Positions 1 through 7,818 of a DNA stretch of 30,299 bases are shown in pieces. Below the pieces are notes generated by a model. It was not told where the DNA came from. It saw only the letters and a program-made list of their open reading frames with translations, and did not search any database. The position numbers were made by a program, and so were the translations under genes. The DNA comes from JBJXHG01 sp046160865. Its GTDB lineage: Bacteria; Planctomycetota; UBA1135; GCA-002686595. Every line of letters starts with the position of its first letter. The stretch's first letter is position 1. Where the stretch lies: positions 1 through 30,299 of the forward strand of contig JBJXHG010000139.1 of assembly GCA_046160865.1 (NCBI GenBank), given 5' to 3'.

Positions 1-28
1 CGCGCAATTGCGCGGCGCCACTGTCGTT

Positions 29-1174
29 TCAGCACAGCGCGGCCGCGACGCTCAGCGCGACTCGGCGTCCGCGCGACGCGAAGAGCCCGCGATACGTGCG
101 CTCGCCCGCGACGACGGAGGTCATCGCTTCGCACAGGCGCGACCCGCCGCGCGCGAGCACGGCACGCGCGACGCGCGGCCGTCCGTACAACAAAGAAGCG
201 AGCGTGCGCGCGACGGCGAGCTCGGGGAGCACGTGCTCTTCCAATCGCCGTGCGTACGCGGCGCCGGCTGCGTAGGGCTCGAACGCGTGCTCGAGCAATG
301 CGTCCGCCGCGAGGCGACCGCTCTGCAGCGCCCACGAAATGCCTTCGCCGGTGACCGGATCCGCGAGGCCCGCGGCGTCGCCGCACAAAAGGACTCCGTG
401 TCGCGCGCACACGCTGCGCGCGCGCGTCGGAATGAGATGGCCGTGCGCGACGACTTCGTCCGACGGAACACCGGCGCGATCCAGGTACGGAAGCAGCTCG
501 CCGCGCAGGCCCCGCGCGTGCCGTTCCATCGAGAGCACGCCGCAGGAGAGTTGCGCGCGTTTCGGGAAGACCCAGCCGTAGCCGCGGCGCGGAACCCACA
601 GGTCGAAGCGCGCGACGCCGCGCGTGCGCTCGTCGGGGGCGCGTGCGACCTCGGCCTCGTACGCCGGCACCGCGTCCACGAGCGGCTCGAAGCCCGAGAG
701 GCGCGCCGTCGTGCTCAGCACTCCGTCCGCCGCGACGACGCAGCGAGCACGCACTCGTCCGAGCGAAGTCACGAGCGAGAGGCCGTGCTCGTCGCGTGCG
801 AGGCCCGTGACCGTGCACGCCGCGTGCAGCTGCGCACCCGCGCGCACGGCGTGCTCGGCCAGCGCGAGGTCGAGCTCGGAGCGCATCGTCATCGACACGA
901 CCGGCTCGGAGCGCCGCACGCGGAACGTCGCGCCGTCGGCGACGTGCATGTCGACCGTGCGGCACTCGTCGTGCGCGGGGAGCGCGAAGTGCGGCGGCAG
1001 AAAATGCAGCGCGCGGCGCACCACGCCTCCACCGCACGTCTTGTCGCGCGGCAGCTTCGCCTTCTCGACGAGCACGACGCGCGCGCCGCCGTGCGCGAGC
1101 CAGAACGCGGCGTTCGCGCCCGCGGGTCCGCTGCCGACGACCGCGACGTCGAATTCCGGTTGAGTCGTGGACAT
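29..1174 (-). CDS. Geranylgeranyl reductase family FAD-dependent oxidoreductase
   Basis: A 381-residue FAD flavoprotein. Visible are the N-terminal Rossmann motif GSGPAG (residues 14-19), a KTCGGG stretch (45-50), AADG (148-151), a YGWVFP stretch (199-204) and the second FAD motif GDAAGLADPVTGEG (265-278). That order is typical of geranylgeranyl/digeranylgeranylglycerophospholipid reductases, which saturate isoprenoid chains or related lipid double bonds; family length is about 380-420 residues. The reading frame continues upstream to 1414, but the Rossmann fold begins at once after MSTTQPEF, so the ATG at 1174 is preferred and the longer Arg-rich extension is probably untranslated. No operon partner is visible on this strand. 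The substrate cannot be told from the sequence; tryptophan-halogenase-like or other FAD monooxygenases are the main alternatives. Confidence 0.85.
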   Translation of the reverse strand: MSTTQPEFDVAVVGSGPAGANAAFWLAHGGARVVLVEKAKLPRDKTCGGGVVRRALHFLPPHFALPAHDECRTVDMHVADGATFRVRRSEPVVSMTMRSELDLALAEHAVRAGAQLHAACTVTGLARDEHGLSLVTSLGRVRARCVVAADGVLSTTARLSGFEPLVDAVPAYEAEVARAPDERTRGVARFDLWVPRRGYGWVFPKRAQLSCGVLSMERHARGLRGELLPYLDRAGVPSDEVVAHGHLIPTRARSVCARHGVLLCGDAAGLADPVTGEGISWALQSGRLAADALLEHAFEPYAAGAAYARRLEEHVLPELAVARTLASLLYGRPRVARAVLARGGSRLCEAMTSVVAGERTYRGLFASRGRRVALSVAAALC

Positions 1175-1535
1175 TCGTCGCGCGTGCACGCGCGCGACCC
1201 GACACGATAGCGCCCACATCGGCCCGGACCACGCGCGAGGGAGGTGCTCTTCGAGCTGCGCGTGGGTGCACCGTGGACCGCGCGGCGCTGCTCGCACATG
1301 TCGACGTCGACGAGAGTGCCCGGGGAGCTGCGAGCCAACGGCAAACCGCTGCAGTCCCCGGCGGGCGCGACCAGTCGACACGGGGCCGCGCCGTTCGAAA
1401 CGCGCCGCGCGCAACGCGCGCTTCGCGCAGGCGCTCAGAGCGCTGCGATGGATGCGGATGTAACGCCTGGCTCCGACGCAGCGCTTTCACCTCCGGTCGT
1501 TGGCGAGCTCCTGCGCACGTCTCACCAAGTCCGTC

Positions 1536-1663
1536 GTGAGGTTGCGCCAGCGCGTGCGGGGCAAGGCGTTGGATGGGAACCGACCGGAGCTGACCTGTCA
1601 GGCCAGCGAGGATCGGTTCCGACTCAACAACTCCGAGCCGAACGAGTTGGCGCGATCGCAGCA
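1536..1663 (+). repeat. Dispersed repeat, copy A
   Basis: This stretch aligns almost without gaps to the reverse complement of 2611-2738, at roughly 70% identity by eye. Shared blocks include GGCGTTG.ATGGGAA, GAGCTGACC or CAGCTGACC, and CAACAAC or CAACAAC-like followed by CCGA(A/G)C and CGCGA(T/C)CGCAGCA. Copy A contains an internal inverted repeat (1576-1583 with 1613-1620). Both copies can be read without stops in the same frame, but neither looks like a complete gene. The rest of the gap 1175-1698 holds nothing else I can support. Confidence 0.7.
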
Positions 1664-1698
1664 CCACGGGCTGCTAGAGTGGGGACGAACGACATCGC

Positions 1699-2472
1699 AT
1701 GAGCTACGCCGCCCAACTCGTCGCACTCGCCGCCGGTCTCTTCCTTGGCATGCTCGCGCTGCTCGAGCTCGGTCGTCGAATCGGAGTGCGGCGCTTGGAT
1801 CGCGACCCGGAAGGCGCGCGGTCGGGTGTCGCCCTGGCGGACGGCGCGGTGTTCGCTTTGCTCGGGCTCCTGATCGCGTTCTCGTTCTCGGGTGCGGCCG
1901 AGCGCTTCCAAGCGCGGCTCATGCTCATCACCGACGAGTCGAACGCGATCGGCACGGCCTGGCTGCGGCTCGCGCTCTTGCCGGAAGACGTGCAAGCGCC
2001 GGCGCGCGAAAGCATGCGGCGGTACGTCGATGCGCGCCTCGACGTCTACCGCGCGATTCCCGATCGGGAGCGCATGCTCGAAGCGATCGAGCGCGTTTCG
2101 GTGCGGCAAACGGAGCTGTGGCAAATCGCAGCCGCTGCGCGCAGCGGATCCGAGCAAGGGTGGGAGAAACTGTTGTTCCTGGCGTTGAACGAGATGTTCG
2201 ACATCGGCACGACGCGCACGCACACCATGCACTGGCACCCGCCCAACATCGTGTTCGTGCTGCTGTTCGCGCTCAGCTTGGGTTGTTCGTGGCTCGCCGG
2301 TGCTGCCATGGCCGGCGCTTCGCATCGGCCGCTCGGGCACATGCTCGCCTTCGCCTTGGTCGTCGCCGTGACGGTGTACATCATTCTCGACCTAGAGTTC
2401 CCGCGCCAAGGCTTGATCCGCATCGACGCAGCCGATCAAGCGTTGTTGGACGTGCGCGCGGCGATGCGCTGA
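1699..2472 (+). CDS. DUF4239 (bestrophin-like domain) membrane protein
   Basis: A 257-residue integral membrane protein. Four hydrophobic segments are visible, about residues 4-25, 48-66, 178-198 and 210-230, with a soluble helical stretch between the second and third. The second helix leads into AAERFQ and an E-x-N-A-I-G-T-A-W stretch, and the last helix ends in DLEFPRQGLIRI; both are hallmarks of the DUF4239/bestrophin-like family. The family may form ion channels by analogy with bestrophins, but no function is established here. The ATG at 1699 begins directly with the first helix. The gene stands alone, enclosed by inverted repeat copies at 1536-1663 and 2611-2738. Confidence 0.8.
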   Translation: MSYAAQLVALAAGLFLGMLALLELGRRIGVRRLDRDPEGARSGVALADGAVFALLGLLIAFSFSGAAERFQARLMLITDESNAIGTAWLRLALLPEDVQAPARESMRRYVDARLDVYRAIPDRERMLEAIERVSVRQTELWQIAAAARSGSEQGWEKLLFLALNEMFDIGTTRTHTMHWHPPNIVFVLLFALSLGCSWLAGAAMAGASHRPLGHMLAFALVVAVTVYIILDLEFPRQGLIRIDAADQALLDVRAAMR

Positions 2473-2514
2473 CGCGCGCCGAGGTGGAGGTTGGCACGCG
2501 CGCAACGTGCTCGC

Positions 2515-2550
2515 GCCGATGTCGCGTACGAAGCCGATGTCGCGCGCGAA
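2515..2550 (+). repeat. 18-base tandem duplication
   Basis: Two adjacent 18-base units, 2515-2532 and 2533-2550, differ at two positions (GCCGATGTCGCG followed by TACGAA or CGCGAA). They lie in the non-coding gap after the DUF4239 gene. No function is proposed. Confidence 0.6.
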
Positions 2551-2610
2551 GCCGGGCTTGACAGTGCGTCGGTGGAAAGCCGACGCTAACCCGCACCCCT
2601 CACCACTTCC

Positions 2611-2738
2611 TGCTGCGGTCGCGACTGCTCGTTCGGAGCAGCGTTGTTGGATCGAAATCGATCCGCGCGGACCGTGCCGGTCAGCTGCGGCGGATTCCCA
2701 TGCAACGCCCTGCTCCGAACGCGCTAGCGCAATCTCGC
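2611..2738 (-). repeat. Dispersed repeat, copy B (inverted relative to copy A)
   Basis: The reverse complement of this stretch aligns along its length with 1536-1663. Read on the minus strand it holds a short internal inverted repeat GACCG...CGGTC where copy A has CTGAC...GTCAG. It fills most of the 2473-2785 gap between the DUF4239 gene and the sulfatase. No transposase is associated with either copy. Confidence 0.7.
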
Positions 2739-2785
2739 GACGTGCGCGGTGAGGAATGCGGGCTAGCCCGAGACCGATCGAAATC

Positions 2786-4417
2786 ATGAAGCATCAATTC
2801 ATACCGAAGAGCCGTGCATGTCGCGTGGCCAGGCTGTGCCTCGTCGGCCTGAGCACGCTGATCGCACTCGCGTGCGTCGTCGTTCCCGCGGTTCACGCGC
2901 AACAGAAGAAGCCGAACATCCTGGTCATCTTCGGAGACGACATCGGCTACTGGAACGTCAGCGCCTACAACCGCGGCATGATGGGCTACAGGACGCCCAA
3001 CATCGACCGCATCGCAAAAGAGGGCGCGATCTTCACCGATCACTACGCGCAGCAGTCGTGCACGGCGGGCCGCGCGGCGTTCATCACCGGGCAATCGTGC
3101 TTCCGCACGGGCTTGCTGAAGGTCGGCTTGCCCGGCGCGAAGGAAGGGCTCTCCGAAAAAGACCCGACGCTCGCCGAGTTGCTCAAGCCGCAAGGCTACG
3201 TGACCGGTCAATTCGGAAAGAACCACCTCGGCGACCGCAACGAGTTCTTGCCGACGGTCCACGGGTTCGACGAGTTTTTCGGCAACCTCTATCACCTCAA
3301 CGCCGAGGACGAGCCCGAGCATCCCGACTACCCGAAGCACCCCGAGTTCAAAGCCAAGTTCGGCCCGCGCGGCGTGCTCAAGTGCAAGGTGAGCGACAAG
3401 GACGACGCGACGGAGGACCCGCGCTTCGGCCGCGTCGGCAAGCAGACCGTCCAAGACACCGGCCCGCTGACGAAGAAGCGCATGGAGACGGTAGACGAGG
3501 AGTTCCTCAACGCGTCGCTCGACTTCATCGACCGGTCGCACAAGGACGGCAAGCCGTTCTTCTGCTGGTTCAACTCGACGCGCATGCACATCTACACGTT
3601 CCTCAAGGAAGCATCGAAGGGTAAGACCGGACTGGGCCTCGTGGCCGACGGGATGACCGAGTTCGACGGCATGGTCGGACAGCTCTTGAAGAAGCTCGAC
3701 GACCTCGGCATCGCGGACAACACGATCGTCGTGTGGACGACCGACAACGGCGCCGAAGTGTTCTCGTGGCCCGACGGCGGCACGACGCCGTTCAAGGGCG
3801 AGAAGAACACGAACTGGGAAGGCGGCTACCGCGTGCCGTTCGTGATGCGCTGGCCGGGCGTCATCAAGCCGGGCACCGAGATCAACCAGATCACCTCGCA
3901 CGAAGATTTCGTCCCGACGCTCGTCGCCGCCGCGGGCAATCCGCAGGTGAAGGAGCAGCTGCTCGCCGGCTACCAGGCCGCCGGCAAGACGTTCAAAGTT
4001 CACCTCGACGGCTACGACCAGCGCGAGCTGCTCGCCGGCACCGGCCCGAGCAAGCGTGACGAGTACTTCTACTGGACCGACGACGGCAACCTCGCCGGCC
4101 TGCGCTTCGAGCGTTGGAAGCTCGTCTTCCTGGAGCAGCGCGTCGAAGGACTCGCCGTGTGGGAGAACCCGTTGATTCCGCTGCGCTTCCCGAAGCTCTT
4201 CGACCTTCGCGCCGACCCGTTCGAACGCGCGCAGACGGACGCCGGTGACTACGCCAGATGGCGCGTCGAGCACGCATTCGCACTCGTTCCGGCGCAAGCC
4301 TACGTCGCCAAGCACCTCGCGACCTATCGCGAGTTCCCACCGCGCCAGCGACCGGGCAGCTTCGCGCTCGATCAAGTGCTCGACAAGCTGCACGACCACG
4401 CGGGCGGCTCGAAGTAG
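2786..4417 (+). CDS. Secreted type I sulfatase (arylsulfatase family)
   Basis: A 543-residue exported sulfatase that would hydrolyse sulfate esters of an organic substrate, plausibly a sulfated polysaccharide. A signal peptide covers about residues 1-38 (basic start, hydrophobic core, cleavage after AVHA). The fold begins with KPNILVIFGDD, which supplies metal-binding Asp residues. The formylglycine motif follows: SCTAGRAAFITG, with the Cys at residue 92 (codon 3059-3061) in a C-x-A-x-R context. Further family motifs are WTTDNGAE and GGYRVPFVMRWPG. An in-frame ATG at 2756 would add ten residues ahead of the signal peptide; 2786 is preferred because it gives a compact signal sequence. It is followed by a HAD phosphatase and an FGE-type activator that could mature its Cys. 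Confidence 0.92.
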   Translation: MKHQFIPKSRACRVARLCLVGLSTLIALACVVVPAVHAQQKKPNILVIFGDDIGYWNVSAYNRGMMGYRTPNIDRIAKEGAIFTDHYAQQSCTAGRAAFITGQSCFRTGLLKVGLPGAKEGLSEKDPTLAELLKPQGYVTGQFGKNHLGDRNEFLPTVHGFDEFFGNLYHLNAEDEPEHPDYPKHPEFKAKFGPRGVLKCKVSDKDDATEDPRFGRVGKQTVQDTGPLTKKRMETVDEEFLNASLDFIDRSHKDGKPFFCWFNSTRMHIYTFLKEASKGKTGLGLVADGMTEFDGMVGQLLKKLDDLGIADNTIVVWTTDNGAEVFSWPDGGTTPFKGEKNTNWEGGYRVPFVMRWPGVIKPGTEINQITSHEDFVPTLVAAAGNPQVKEQLLAGYQAAGKTFKVHLDGYDQRELLAGTGPSKRDEYFYWTDDGNLAGLRFERWKLVFLEQRVEGLAVWENPLIPLRFPKLFDLRADPFERAQTDAGDYARWRVEHAFALVPAQAYVAKHLATYREFPPRQRPGSFALDQVLDKLHDHAGGSK

Positions 4418-4449
4418 CACGCAGACGAGGATTCGACCCGATTCGACTC

Positions 4450-4475
4450 GCCGCCCCGGTCGCCACCGGGGCGGC
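4450..4475 (+). other. Strong intergenic hairpin between sulfatase and HAD genes
   Basis: An 11-bp perfect stem (4450-4460 with 4465-4475) closes a 4-base loop CGCC. No T-tract follows, so it does not look like a standard intrinsic terminator. It could protect the upstream mRNA end or partly uncouple sulfatase expression from the two downstream genes. Confidence 0.7.
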
Positions 4476-4492
4476 CCACACTCGCAACTGCC

Positions 4493-5470
4493 ATGAAGAG
4501 GCTACTCGCGTCGACGATCTCCGTGCTCGCGCTTCTGAGCGCGACGCCCACGCACGCCCAGGATCCGCTCCCGTCATGGAACGACACGGCGCCGAAACGA
4601 GCGATCATTCAATTCGTCGAGAAGGTGACAAAGCCCGGTTCGTCCGACTTCGTGGCGCCTTCCGAGCGCATCGCCGTGTTCGACAACGACGGCACGCTGT
4701 GGGCGGAGCAGCCGCTCTACTTCCAGTTCCTGTTCGCCATCGACCGCGTCGAGGCACTTGCTCCGGCGCATCCCGAATGGAAGGACAAGGAGCCGTTCGC
4801 TTCCTTGCTGAAAGGCGACGTGAAAGCGGCACTGGCCGGCGGCGAGCGCTCGATCCTCGAGATCGTGATGTCCACCCACTCCGGGATGACCACCGACGAG
4901 TTCGAGAAGATCGTCGAGGACTGGGTTGCTACCGCGAAGCACCCGAAGTCCGGGCGTCTCTACACGGAGATGACGTACCAGCCGATGGTCGAGCTGCTCG
5001 CGTATCTGCGCGCGAACGGCTTCAAGACATTCATCGTTTCGGGCGGCGGTATCGAGTTCATGCGCGCGTTCGCAGAGAAGGTCTATGGCATTCCGCCGGA
5101 GCAGGTCATCGGCACGACGGGCAAGCAGAAGCTAGAGGTGCGAGACGGCAAGCCCGTGCTCGTCAAGCTGCCCGAGCTCGACTTCCTCGACGACAAAGAC
5201 GGCAAGCCCGTCGCGATCCAAAAGTTCATCGGCCGGCGTCCCGTGATGGCGTTCGGCAACTCCGACGGTGATCTGCAGATGCTCCAATGGACGGCCGCAG
5301 GCCGCGGGCCGCGCTTCTGTCTCTACGTCCATCACACCGACGCCGCGCGCGAATGGGCCTACGATCGCGAGTCGCACATCGGCAAGCTCGACAAGGGGCT
5401 CGACGAAGCGAAGGCCAAGGGTTGGACGGTCGTGAGCATGAAAGACGATTGGAGCAAGATCTTCCCGTGA
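4493..5470 (+). CDS. Secreted HAD-superfamily phosphatase
   Basis: A 325-residue protein with a signal peptide (about residues 1-22, cleavage after THA) and a haloacid-dehalogenase fold. Motif I is FDNDGTLW (nucleophile Asp64, acid/base Asp66), motif II is IVSGGG, and the acidic motif is FGNSDGD. The cap lies between motifs I and II, as in phosphoserine-phosphatase-like members. It probably removes phosphate from a small molecule outside the cytoplasm; the substrate is unknown. The gene starts 75 bases after the sulfatase, and its stop overlaps the GTG start of the FGE-type gene by four bases, so coupled expression with the sulfatase activator is likely. Confidence 0.85.
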   Translation: MKRLLASTISVLALLSATPTHAQDPLPSWNDTAPKRAIIQFVEKVTKPGSSDFVAPSERIAVFDNDGTLWAEQPLYFQFLFAIDRVEALAPAHPEWKDKEPFASLLKGDVKAALAGGERSILEIVMSTHSGMTTDEFEKIVEDWVATAKHPKSGRLYTEMTYQPMVELLAYLRANGFKTFIVSGGGIEFMRAFAEKVYGIPPEQVIGTTGKQKLEVRDGKPVLVKLPELDFLDDKDGKPVAIQKFIGRRPVMAFGNSDGDLQMLQWTAAGRGPRFCLYVHHTDAAREWAYDRESHIGKLDKGLDEAKAKGWTVVSMKDDWSKIFP

Positions 5471-6642
5471 GTCGGCGCAACAAAGCCGCGCGCGCTACGG
5501 ACGAGCGCTCCAATCGAATGCGCGTGTTCGTCGCAGCACTCGCCATCGCAACGGTTGCGACCGCCATCGTGGTCTTTCGCCCGTGGAGCGCAGCTCCGGC
5601 GGTCACCGCCGGTAACTCCGCGGTGAACGACGATGCTGCGCCGAGCTCCGACTATGCTCCGACCATCGAAAACGCGACGCCGGTTCCGACTCCCACGCCG
5701 GCGGGCATGGTGTGGATCCCCGGCGGCGAGTTCTCGATGGGAAGCGACGAGACTTGCGAGTCGTTGTGCAGCTTGCCCGGCCTGACGCGCGACGCGCTGC
5801 CGCTCCACCGCGTCTACGTGGACGGATTCTGGATGGACGCGACGGAGGTGACCAACGAGCAGTTTCGAGCGTTCGTCTCCGCCACGGGCTATGTGACCGT
5901 TGCCGAGACGAAGCCGACGCAGGCAGAGTTCCCGACGGCGCCGCCGGAGAACTTGATCGCCGGCTCGACCGTCTTTGCACCGACGCCGGTGCCGGTGATG
6001 TTGCACGATTACTTCCAGTGGTGGAGTTACGTCCCCGGCGCGAACTGGCGCCATCCGCTCGGGCCGGGCAGCGATCTCGAAGGCCGCGACAAGTTTCCCG
6101 TTGTGCAGATCGCCTACGAGGATGCGGTCGCCTACGCGAAGTGGGCCGGCAAGCGTTTGCCCACGGAAGCCGAGTGGGAGTTCGCCGCCCGCGGCGGGAT
6201 GACCGGCAAGTTGTATCCGTGGGGCGATGAACTGAAACCCGGCGGGAAGTTCCAAGCGAACATCTACGAGGGTGAGTTCCCGGTCGAAGGCGGTGACACC
6301 GGCGAGGACGGCTTCAAAGGCATTGCGCCCGTTGCGCAGTTTCCGTCGAACGCCTACGGGCTCTTCGATGTCGCGGGCAACGTGTGGGAGTGGTGCAGCG
6401 ATTGGTATCGAGCCGACACGTATGCGCAACGCGCGGCACGCGGCGGCGTGGTGCGCAATCCTCGCGGTCCCGATACACCGCTCGATCCGGCCGAGCCGAC
6501 GGAGAAGAAGCGCGTCCATCGCGGCGGATCGTTCCTTTGCACGGATCAGTATTGCACGCGCTACATCGTCGGCACCCGCGGCAAGGGCGAGGTGCGCACG
6601 GCCAGCAATCACGTTGGCTTTCGCTGCGTCAAGCCGCGTTGA
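5467..6642 (+). CDS. Membrane-anchored formylglycine-generating enzyme (SUMF1/FGE family)
   Basis: A 391-residue protein of the FGE-sulfatase (SUMF1) family, which oxidises the sulfatase active-site Cys to formylglycine. After MSRRNK a single hydrophobic segment (about residues 18-36) and a Pro/Thr-rich linker precede the domain, which opens with GMVWIPGGEFSMGS and includes RLPTEAEWEFAARGG, LYPWGD and GNVWEWCSDWY. The motif GGSFLCTDQYCTRY holds both redox cysteines, C358 and C363, spaced five apart as in catalytically competent FGE, so this is probably an active enzyme and not merely an FGE-like domain. I chose GTG 5467 because it forms a 4-base GTGA overlap with the HAD stop; ATG 5518 is the alternative. 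Either start places the domain outside the cytoplasm. Confidence 0.88.
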   Translation: MSRRNKAARATDERSNRMRVFVAALAIATVATAIVVFRPWSAAPAVTAGNSAVNDDAAPSSDYAPTIENATPVPTPTPAGMVWIPGGEFSMGSDETCESLCSLPGLTRDALPLHRVYVDGFWMDATEVTNEQFRAFVSATGYVTVAETKPTQAEFPTAPPENLIAGSTVFAPTPVPVMLHDYFQWWSYVPGANWRHPLGPGSDLEGRDKFPVVQIAYEDAVAYAKWAGKRLPTEAEWEFAARGGMTGKLYPWGDELKPGGKFQANIYEGEFPVEGGDTGEDGFKGIAPVAQFPSNAYGLFDVAGNVWEWCSDWYRADTYAQRAARGGVVRNPRGPDTPLDPAEPTEKKRVHRGGSFLCTDQYCTRYIVGTRGKGEVRTASNHVGFRCVKPR

Positions 6643-6665
6643 TCGAGCGCGCTCGACTGGCGCGG

Positions 6666-7211
6666 TCAGCGCGCGCTCGTTGCCGCGCTCATGCCGCGCC
6701 ACGCTTCGCCGCCGGATTCCAGGCGGCGCGCGAACGCGAGCTCTTCGGCGAGCGTCGCGTGCGCGGGCTTGGGCGACTCGTTCGGATTCAAGCAGAAGAC
6801 ATCCCACGCCTCGCCGCGGATGCCCCATTGGCGCACGTGCCATTCGCCCGCGCGTGAGCGTTCGAGCGGGAACGCGATGCAGCGCCACGGCTTGTACTTC
6901 CACTTGTCGCCTTCGCGCGCGCCGACCTTGTGCAGCACGCAGCCTTCGTTCGCGAAGACGCACCAACCGTCGACGACGGCGAGCGTCGGCAGCCCTTCCT
7001 TGCGCCGGTTCGTGAGGAAGCCTTCGCGCGTCACACGCGCGCGCGCGCGCTCCGTCAAGTGCGGTAAGAACTTGTCGACGTTCTCGGCCAGGCGCGCGGC
7101 TTCACCGGACTCGACCGGCGGGCGGCCGTTCTTGCAGCACACGCCGCCGCACGTGGGGAAGACGCACTCGAAGCGCGCAGTGTCCTGGCCGTGGATGGGG
7201 AGCTCGTTCAT
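6666..7211 (-). CDS. Cys-rich YkgJ/DUF3109-like protein
   Basis: A 181-residue cytoplasmic protein with conserved-looking cysteine clusters: CVFPTCGGVCC near the N-terminus, then GWCVFANEGCVLHK, a PWRCIAFPL stretch, and a late Cys before LNPNE. This pattern matches the YkgJ/DUF3109 group of putative zinc- or iron-chelating proteins, whose role is not established. It is the last gene of the minus-strand operon, starting 24 bases after the GNAT gene ends. The ATG at 7211 directly precedes the first Cys motif. Any link to the aminomutase (which needs an Fe-S cluster) is inference. Confidence 0.7.
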   Translation of the reverse strand: MNELPIHGQDTARFECVFPTCGGVCCKNGRPPVESGEAARLAENVDKFLPHLTERARARVTREGFLTNRRKEGLPTLAVVDGWCVFANEGCVLHKVGAREGDKWKYKPWRCIAFPLERSRAGEWHVRQWGIRGEAWDVFCLNPNESPKPAHATLAEELAFARRLESGGEAWRGMSAATSAR

Positions 7212-7235
7212 CGGGTTCGTGCGGCGGGCGCGACG

Positions 7236-7766
7236 TCAGCGCTCCGCTCGATCGAGCGCGACGACGTACGTCACCTTGTCGTCGCCGCGCGCGTAGAAGT
7301 CGGGGATGCGCGCGACTTCGCGGCAGCCGTACGCGAGGTAGAACGCACGCGTCGCGTCGTACGAAGGCTTCGACGCCGTCTCGATCACGATCATGCGGCC
7401 GCTCGTCGCGCGCACGGCTGCGCGCGTCGCGTCCATCAAGCGGCGGCCGATGCCCTGGCCGTGCAGCGTCGGGTCGACGGCGATCCAGTACAGGTCGAAT
7501 ACGCCGTCCGTCATCGGTGTCGCGCCGAAGCACGCGTACCCCGCGACGCGACCGTCGCACTCGGCGACGAGGAAGCGGTACCCGACCTCGCTCGGTGCGT
7601 CGACGAGCTCGAGCGCGACGGCGACTTCGGCGTCGTTGAACACGCCGGTCGCGCGCAGGATCGACTCGATCGGGGCGCGATCGGAGCGCGCGAGTCCGCG
7701 CAGCACGGGCTCCACGTCATGGAGCGACCGTGCGAGCGCGGAGGATTCGGGGGAACGGGAACTCAT
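7236..7766 (-). CDS. GNAT-family N-acetyltransferase
   Basis: A 176-residue acetyltransferase. The core motif A is IAVDPTLHGQGIGRRLMDA, with the acetyl-CoA pyrophosphate loop HGQGIGRRL, preceded by a strand with FDLYW and followed by FYLAYGCREVARI. GNAT enzymes transfer an acetyl group from acetyl-CoA to an amine. The ATG at 7766 is preferred; an in-frame start at 7838 would overlap the upstream ligase gene by 20 bases. It lies in the operon lysine aminomutase, ATP-grasp, GNAT, YkgJ-like. In methanogens an acetyltransferase (AblB) acetylates beta-lysine made by a lysine aminomutase (AblA); a similar step here is inference. Confidence 0.82.
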   Translation of the reverse strand: MSSRSPESSALARSLHDVEPVLRGLARSDRAPIESILRATGVFNDAEVAVALELVDAPSEVGYRFLVAECDGRVAGYACFGATPMTDGVFDLYWIAVDPTLHGQGIGRRLMDATRAAVRATSGRMIVIETASKPSYDATRAFYLAYGCREVARIPDFYARGDDKVTYVVALDRAER

Positions 7767-7818
7767 GGACTCGTCGAGCGGGGTGTGAGGCGGCCGATGA
7801 TACTCGCTCGACGGCGCG

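Noticed and set aside
2493..2510. Partial sigma-54 promoter (TGGCAC upstream element)
   Set aside because: The second element reads CAACG where TTGC is required, so it does not fit.
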